A stretch of DNA of 64,000 nt from contig NC_051118.1 in assembly GCF_014839805.1 (NCBI RefSeq), positions 6,440,391 through 6,504,390 on the forward strand, given 5' to 3'. Positions 58,685 through 64,000 of the stretch are shown piece by piece. A program made the position numbers and the translations under genes. The notes under the pieces were generated by a model that saw only the letters and a program-made list of their open reading frames with translations, searched no databases and was not told where the DNA came from. Within the stretch, counting starts at the first letter, position 1. Each line of letters begins with the position of its first letter. Origin of the DNA: Manduca sexta (taxonomy: Eukaryota; Arthropoda; Insecta; Lepidoptera; Sphingidae).

Positions 58685-59794
58685 ATATTTATAAAACCCA
58701 TAAAATAACGCATATATAACTGCTGTTTCTTAGCTTATAATACTAACAATCAATAAATTAGAGTGGTCATTAACCAGACGGCAAATCGACCATAAAATCT
58801 TATAATCAAGCCGAGCATCGCATTGTGTGCGCCTAATTAATTGGGCTTTGATTGCGCGTCAATCGGAAGATTAAACCTTGACGGGGGATTGAGGAGGTGG
58901 ACTGGAGATGGTTGATAGCGTAATGTGTGGTCTTGGACGTTGAATGGTCAACAATAACCTCTGGCGGTGCGTTTGTTGTAGAATATAGTATTCTATCAAG
59001 AATTACACAGTCAGATTTAGCAAAACATTTTACACTAAGCACTGCCTGTCCCGTAGAATGAATTAAGTAGGATTAACATTTTGGGCGGGTGTGCCGTGTT
59101 TAAGCAATTTCAATAAAAATTAATAGAAGTCTTCAATTATAAAGAGGCAGTTTAAACTTAGGTACGTTCTATTATCAGGATGTCCACTGCTGAATGTAGG
59201 CCTCCTCCAAAGATATACAGATCGACCTATTTTTTTTGGTGATCTGCCGTGGTCATCTCCGGGAGTACCCTGCTAACGGTGTACAAGCGATCCCCCGGCT
59301 TAGCAACCACGGCAGTCTCATGACGATTTGGTGGGCTATCCGGTCACAGAGCCCGGGAGGAAGAAGGGAGGGGATAGACGGAAGTAAGAGAAAACGAAGA
59401 AGAAGGAGCTTTCTTAGAATGGTTGGATGGAGAGAGAGAGGAAATGTTCGCGAACCCTTATAGGCCTCAAAGTGTATTTAGCAACCACCATAGGTATACA
59501 CTGAACTGTGTGCCTAGAGTCGCGGCAAATGTGCCCCCATTCATGGGTGTGCATTTGGTGTGGAGACCAAGCGCACAAGAATTACCTCGGGGGGTAGATC
59601 GACCCATTGGAAGCAGCCCGCATTCTTTCTGCGACTATTGAGTCATCTGTCTACCTCATTCGTACGTTTACGCTATTTTATATAAATGAGTATGAATATT
59701 ATTAATGTGGCTTGCGCAGACGCTGTCAGTAAGTTGAGAAGAAATACTGCGTTAATGATTTCTTAAGTTTACGCGAATGTTAGACATTTAAATT
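58685..59794. other. Mixed, one RTE-like relic and an unassigned GC-richer block
   Basis: At 59176-59232 the complement 'gaggaggcctacattcagca' 'gtggacat' resembles an RTE/related LINE end. At 59236-59640 a GC-richer segment has frames without known domains and GAGAGAGAG at 59431-59439. It is probably repeat-derived. Confidence 0.35.
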
Positions 59795-59920
59795 AAACTA
59801 TTTTGGGGGACTGTCCCCCCCGTGACTATGAAGGCTGCAAAGTCTTCGAAACATCGGAAGAAAAGTAAAATATTAAAACCGCGATAAAATTCGTAAAATA
59901 GTTTAATTTAAATACTGCTT
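59795..59920 (+). mobile_element. Repeat family G, copy 1
   Basis: 'cccgtgactatgaaggctgc', 'cttcgaaacatcggaagaaa', 'aaccgcgataaaattcgtaa' and 'aatagtttaattt'. A second copy follows about 270 bp downstream. Confidence 0.6.
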
Positions 59921-60059
59921 TAATTACAGGCACGAGGTTTCTGGACAGTCTAATGTTTCCGCTGTCCTCGACTTTCTAAAAACTGTAGGAACAACGTTTA
60001 ATGAAGATTTCTTATGTTTACGCGAATATTAAACATTAAATAAAACTGTGAAATTAAAA

Positions 60060-60192
60060 AGTAACTTTGACTTTTCGGATGACCAACACCTTAGTCCGCC
60101 CCGTGACCACGAAGGCTGAAAACTCTTCCAAATGTCAAGAGAAAATTATAAAATTATGATTAAATCCGCAAATAGTTTTATTTTAAAGCGTT
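60060..60192 (+). mobile_element. Repeat family G, copy 2
   Basis: 'agtaactttgacttttcgga', 'cccgtgaccacgaaggctga' and 'aatccgcaaatagttttatt'. Longer at the 5' side than copy 1; each is preceded by 'tttacgcgaat[g/a]tta'. Confidence 0.6.
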
Positions 60193-60321
60193 TAATATTC
60201 GAAATTCGCTCTAAATTGCGATGTCAGTGAGTACATATAGTAAGATTGTTAAGGTTCAAACAGCACTTAACTAATAAATCTTTATAAATAAAAAACAGTT
60301 GCCACTAATATGTGCTATTGG

Positions 60322-60545
60322 TAAGATATATTTATATCCGCCCGGATAGCGAGCACCGTACAAGTTGTTAAAACCTACCATAGCGGCCCACCTAAGTGTC
60401 ACGTTCCGGAATCAGCCTGTGTATATGTTCCAACAGACGCGCATAATTAAGTCAACTGTCGAGGAGTAATCATCTCTCGTCAGTCGACATTCTATTGAAC
60501 CCCACTCCACTTACCATCAGGTATAGTTTGATCACGTTGCCATGC
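60322..60545 (-). mobile_element. Repeat family D, reverse, good copy
   Basis: 'tatccgcccggatagcgagc', 'tgtcacgttccggaatcagc', 'gtcgaggagtaatcatctct' and 'ccactccacttaccatcagg'. More complete than the copy at 47225. Confidence 0.7.
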
Positions 60546-60639
60546 ACGTATTAGGAAATACATTAAAAAGATTTAACTCTACACTGAATCTCAGAATATA
60601 CGATATATAATGAACTGTGTATGCAAGGCTGTGCCCAGC

Positions 60640-60712
60640 ACGGTAGCCTGTCGCATGTCGCTGCGACATCGCTTTGTGAGGCGACACCGCCGCGGCGACT
60701 TTATTGCCAACT
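60640..60712. other. GTCGC-rich block
   Basis: 'gtcgcatgtcgctgcgacat' followed by 'gaggcgacaccgccgcggcg' and 'actttat'. Resembles 25215-25330 in motif order and ending. It lies 20 bp before the DNA transposon. Confidence 0.3.
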
Positions 60713-60730
60713 ATATTGCCTATATATACC

Positions 60731-60752
60731 TAGTCTTGCCATAAATATTGTA
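60731..60752 (+). repeat. Terminal inverted repeat, left
   Basis: TAGTCTTGCCATAAATATTG plus TA. The outer TA is the expected target duplication. Confidence 0.85.
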
Positions 60753-60851
60753 ATAAAGAAAAAAGAAAATTGTTAACTGCAAATAACATTTATTACTTTT
60801 ACAGTGTGTCAGTTTAATACATAAATATAAAACAATTAAAAATATAAAAGC

Positions 60852-61890
60852 TTATTCGAAGTGGTCTCCATTGGCTGCAATACAGTCCTTTAAACGATGA
60901 GGCCAGTTATCAATAGAAGCACGCACTCTTTCCATGGGAAAATTCTTCACTGCCAATCGTATAGATTGTTTTAGGGACTCCAAATTATCATGGCGTTTAG
61001 AGCAAGCTGTACTCTCTAAAACTGACCACAAATCATAATCCAGCGGATTAAGATCGGGACTAGACGACGGCCAGTCTTCAGCTCTGATGAAGTCCGAAAC
61101 GTTCGATTCCAACCAAGACTGCGTGGACCGAGCTTTATGACCCGGCGCCGAGTCTTGCTGGAAGGACCATACTTGGTTATTGAACATGGTGATGTTAAGG
61201 GGCTTAACTACCTTCTCAAGAATGGTATCTTGATACACTTGTGCCGATGTTTTGATACCTTTTCACAAAAATATGGCTCAGTCACTCCTTCATAGCTAAC
61301 ACCCCACCAAACCATCACTGAAGTCGGATAATGTCCACGTTGCACTCTGTCGACTAATTGGGAAGCTTCCTTAGAGCTTTGAGCATAAATACGGTCATTT
61401 TGTTTGTTAAAATGTTGCTCAATTGTAAAAATTTTCTCATCCGTAAACAAAATTTTTCTGTGACCTCCCTTTGCGTACCGCTTCAGTAGTTGTTTCGATT
61501 TTACCACCCTATTCTTCTTTAAATTATCAGTTAAGAAATGGCCAGTGCGTCTCTTATAGGCTGCAAGTCCTAAGTCATCTTTTAAAATACGCGACATGGT
61601 TCTAGGTGCTATCTTCATTTCCCGAGATAAAATCTTTTGCTTTCGGACAGGATTTCTTCGAATTCTTTCCCTTACTGCTTTGACCACCTTTTTCGTACGA
61701 ACACTACGTGGACGGCCAGATCTTTTCTGTCACAAACAGAGGAGGTCTCATTGTACCTATTAATAGCCCGGTACACAAACATTTTACTAATACCAAGTGT
61801 ATGGAGAGTTTTAAAAATTGCATTTGGCTCCATACCTACTTTGTGTAATGCTATCACAGCGATTCGGTTCTCTTTATCACCCCACACCAT
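60852..61890 (-). pseudogene. maT transposase, two frameshifts
   Basis: Catalyses cut-and-paste transposition of its own element. From the likely ATG at 61890-61888 (MVWGDKENRI) to TAA/TGA at 60852 the length corresponds to about 346 residues, normal for the family. The N-terminus has a helix-turn-helix-like IFKTLHTLGISKMFVYRAI. The catalytic triad is visible as FTDEK, QQDSAPGHKA and SPDLNPLDYDLW, with 37 residues between the second Asp and the last Asp of NPLD, i.e. DD37D. The reading frame shifts twice. Near 61723-61726, before a GRPRSVRTKK-like segment in the other frame, and near 61260-61263, after YFCEK, an A4 run (T4 on +) appears one base short. No other stop or gap is seen, so the gene was recently functional, or the shifts are homopolymer errors in the assembly. 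Confidence 0.88.
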
Positions 61891-62008
61891 TTTAATATCG
61901 CAAAATATTTTACAATGTATTGGCGCCAAAATGAGAAAACACAATGAACAATCGTATAAAAATGACAGATTCGAAATTCAAATGTAATATTTTTTTATAA
62001 TTAAGTGT

Positions 62009-62030
62009 AACAGTATTTATGGCCAGACTA
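62009..62030 (-). repeat. Terminal inverted repeat, right
   Basis: The complement reads TAGTCTGGCCATAAATACTG plus TT. Three mismatches to the left repeat over 22 bp. Confidence 0.85.
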
Positions 62031-62033
62031 AGT

Positions 62034-62185
62034 AAAACTCTAGAGTATATGTCAAACTCTAGAGTATATGTAAAACTCTAGAGTATATGTAAAACTCTAG
62101 AGTATATGTAAAAATCTAGAGTATATGTAAAACTCTAAAGTATATTTAAAACTCTAGAGTATATGTGAAACTCTTGAGTTTCCTT
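62034..62185 (+). repeat. Tandem array, 19-bp unit with CTCTAGAG palindrome
   Basis: Seven clear units (62034, 62053, 62072, 62091, 62110, 62129, 62148) and a decayed eighth. The consensus is AAAACTCTAGAGTATATGT. The array starts three bases outside the transposon's terminal repeat. Confidence 0.95.
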
Positions 62186-62361
62186 CTTAATAGCAACCCA
62201 ACACTAAAGGTTTAGTCCGTCTTGAAATGCTTTGACGGACTCGATGTATTGGATGGACGAGATGGGTGGATCATGGAGAGGAACCCGATCGACTTGTGTG
62301 AGTAGAAGCTCAGCAAATCTCTGGTAAACTTCATTTGTTTTTAACCCGCAACGAAACATTT

Positions 62362-62592
62362 GACTGCCTTAGTGGAATTATTTCGTTCCGACTACAGTGT
62401 AAAGGTAGCGGATTCGATCCCCGGGTCGGGAAAAGTACTATTTTTTCTACAGTAGCCCAGGGAGTCTGGAATTTGTATCCGGTAGGGTGATATTCTCCAT
62501 ACCTACCATCATGAGATGTTATACAGGGAGGAAAGTGAGTGCGCTAGTTGTGCCTCTGTCTACCCCTTCCGGTAAAAGGTGTGTGTGTAGGG
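62362..62592 (+). mobile_element. SINE family A, diverged copy
   Basis: Head 'gactgccttagtggaattat', B box 'ggattcgatccccgggtcgg', body 'gagtctggaatttgtatccg' and 3' 'gtgcctctgtctaccccttc' with a GTGTGTGTAG tail. It and the copy at 9838 look like the older layer. Confidence 0.72.
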
Positions 62593-62814
62593 AAAAATTA
62601 GGAGTTTTTTTTCATTTATTTGAGGAAAGCTAACAGGCTAATAACGATTAACAAAGTGAACAACATGTATAGGTAAAATTAAGTTGCTAATTACAAGCTT
62701 CTATCAATAATTGTCAATACTATTTGTGGGTACTTTAACCTTTCAATTACGCAATCGCAAAAGTGATCTAAATATTTTGAATGGCATAATGCACTAATAC
62801 CTATCGGCTAATCA

Positions 62815-62985
62815 GCGCGCTTGATATCTTGCGGGTATCGGGCGGCGCATAAAGATGCGTCCGATAGCCGTATCTCAGATAGTCGAGATAAATGGCCGCG
62901 CGCGCAGCCGAAATACGGGCAGCGCTGAGCAAAAAGGTGCGCGGGCGCATGATGGCGGTATGCTGTACGGAGCAAGTTTTGCAGT
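62815..62985. promoter_or_regulatory. CpG-rich island
   Basis: 'gggtatcgggcggcgcataa', 'atggccgcgcgcgcagccga' and ATGATGGCGG (62949-62958), a Pho/YY1-like core. No repeat match. Confidence 0.27.
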
Positions 62986-63239
62986 GATTTAATTATAGTA
63001 AAATTTCATTATATTAAATGTTTGTTTTGAATTATTCGTACGTTTATTATAGCAAATTGATTTTATCTTACTAATTCTTTTTTACCATGAAAACATGACT
63101 GATTCAACGTCATTTTGTTATTTCATTAATAGTATGATAATAACACTATTATCAATAATTGGTAGATAATATTACAATCCAAGGCACATTGTTTGTCAAG
63201 CCTTTCATCCACAATTTGAAAATGTCATAAACGCCTCCA

Positions 63240-63420
63240 AATCCTTCTTTGATTCAGACAGTGTTCATCACGTGACCAAAGTCCTTTTCCGACTTCCCCG
63301 ATTACATAACGCTGTCCCCGCGGCGTGTGCAAAGGGAGCGCGACACTGTTATTTAGTATCGGCAGCCGGTAGCGATACCGCGCGTCACTCGCGCCGCCTG
63401 CGCTTCTACCACAATACCAC
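63240..63420. promoter_or_regulatory. CpG-rich island
   Basis: A CACGTGACC site near 63269, 'cgctgtccccgcggcgtgtg' and 'gataccgcgcgtcactcgcg'. Candidate regulatory element. Confidence 0.25.
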
Positions 63421-63480
63421 TTTATAAAGAAATAGATTTTATGATTTTAAAAACAGCCAGTATTAATAAAATATTTTTAG

Positions 63481-63830
63481 TCAGAATAGGTTTCGATCGA
63501 CCGATCAATAGAACTGGCCAATGGAATCTTCTCGAAGACCCTAAATTTAAAAATTGAATAGGTCGATTTTGGCAGATGCGCAAACCGCGCCTTGCCAGAG
63601 AGAGAGAAAAAAAAAAGTAGATCGATTAATGAGTGAAATAAATGGTCAGGAAGCCAAAATCCTCCTAAGCCCCAGATTTAAATATGGAATAGTCTAAATC
63701 AATAGATTTTTAAGTCTGGCCAGGAATAATAAAACAAATGCTGACCAGGACAGGTTCCATCGACCAGTGAGCAGAACTGGCCAGTAAAGTAACATCGTTG
63801 TTACTAATCTGCAGTTTTAAATATCGAATA
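63481..63830 (+). repeat. Diverged direct repeat, about 265-bp period
   Basis: 'aggtttcgatcgacc', 'agaactggcca' and 'tttaaa[a/t]at' near 63485-63560 recur as 'aggttccatcgacc', 'agaactggcca' and 'tttaaatat' near 63750-63825. A GAGAGAGAGA run lies between, at about 63597. Confidence 0.55.
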
Positions 63831-64000
63831 CCTTGACTTCTGACACGTCGCTCGTGTACAAATAAGATAAAGTAGGTAACCGTTGCATTTGGTCAATGTG
63901 AAATGTGAAGAGTTGGATCTCACCCATTGCTCCCTAACTTCTATTCCTTTTCTTTCAGTTTCAAAATTGCATAAAAACTTTAGTGATAGATATACACACA

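Larger units (their letters stand above)
60731..62030 (-). mobile_element. maT-type Tc1/mariner DNA transposon (DD37D)
   Basis: The terminal inverted repeats match at about 19 of the first 22 bases: TAGTCTTGCCATAAATATTG on the left (from 60731) and, in the complement, TAGTCTGGCCATAAATACTG ending at 62030. Each begins with TA, the target dinucleotide of this superfamily. At about 1.3 kb with one transposase gene it is a full-length autonomous-type element. Family placement rests on the catalytic spacing described for the transposase. Confidence 0.9.

Noticed and set aside
59236..59641. Two overlapping frames of 72-75 codons
   Set aside because: Located in repeat-like sequence following an RTE-type relic; no recognisable protein.
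61637..61987. 116-codon + strand frame
   Set aside because: Antisense shadow of the transposase.

Overview
The window reads as a stretch of lepidopteran (moth or butterfly) nuclear genome. It is AT-rich, intron-bearing and packed with tRNA-derived SINEs, truncated non-LTR retrotransposon tails, Helitron-like pieces and one Tc1/mariner-type DNA transposon. The single confidently identified host gene part is the terminal exon of a group F Sox transcription factor (insect SoxF; Sox15 in Drosophila) at 40846-42065 on the + strand. The species cannot be named from the sequence alone.

Layout. From 1 to about 40.8 kb no exon carrying the first half of the Sox HMG box was found on the + strand. This whole region is therefore best read as one very long SoxF intron, at least 40.8 kb, filled with repeats and a few CpG-rich islands that are candidate enhancers or response elements. 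A textbook recursive-splicing (ratchet) site, CAG|GTAAGT behind a T-rich tract, lies at 1616/1617, with weaker ones at 10039/10040 and 35417/35418. Inside this intron, on the opposite strand, 36290-36650 holds a two-exon coding-like fragment with matched splice phase, broken by a 5-bp tandem duplication. The SoxF exon and its 3'UTR occupy 40.85-43.45 kb. About 1.5 kb downstream, an ATG plus nine codons ending at a donor site (44931-44957) may be the first coding exon of another gene. The remainder to 64 kb is again repeats and CpG-rich islands.

Mobile DNA. Two SINE families with recognisable Pol III A and B boxes are present in about twelve and ten copies, several with clear target-site duplications. 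Other families are seen as recurring blocks (named C to G here), RTE-type LINE 3' ends with recognisable C-terminal codons and ATG-repeat tails, and Helitron-like elements with the CTAGT terminus. A nearly complete maT-type (DD37D) element with terminal inverted repeats spans 60731-62030; its transposase frame is interrupted twice, each time by an apparent one-base shortage in an A4 run.

Other structure. There are several tandem arrays (units of 134, 105, 57, 40 and 19 bp); the 57-bp array repeats a heat-shock-element-like motif. There is also a segmental duplication in which one copy carries a younger SINE insertion, and an inverted pair of SINEs that could fold into a long hairpin in the transcript. 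All functional readings of non-coding islands are inference from composition and motifs.
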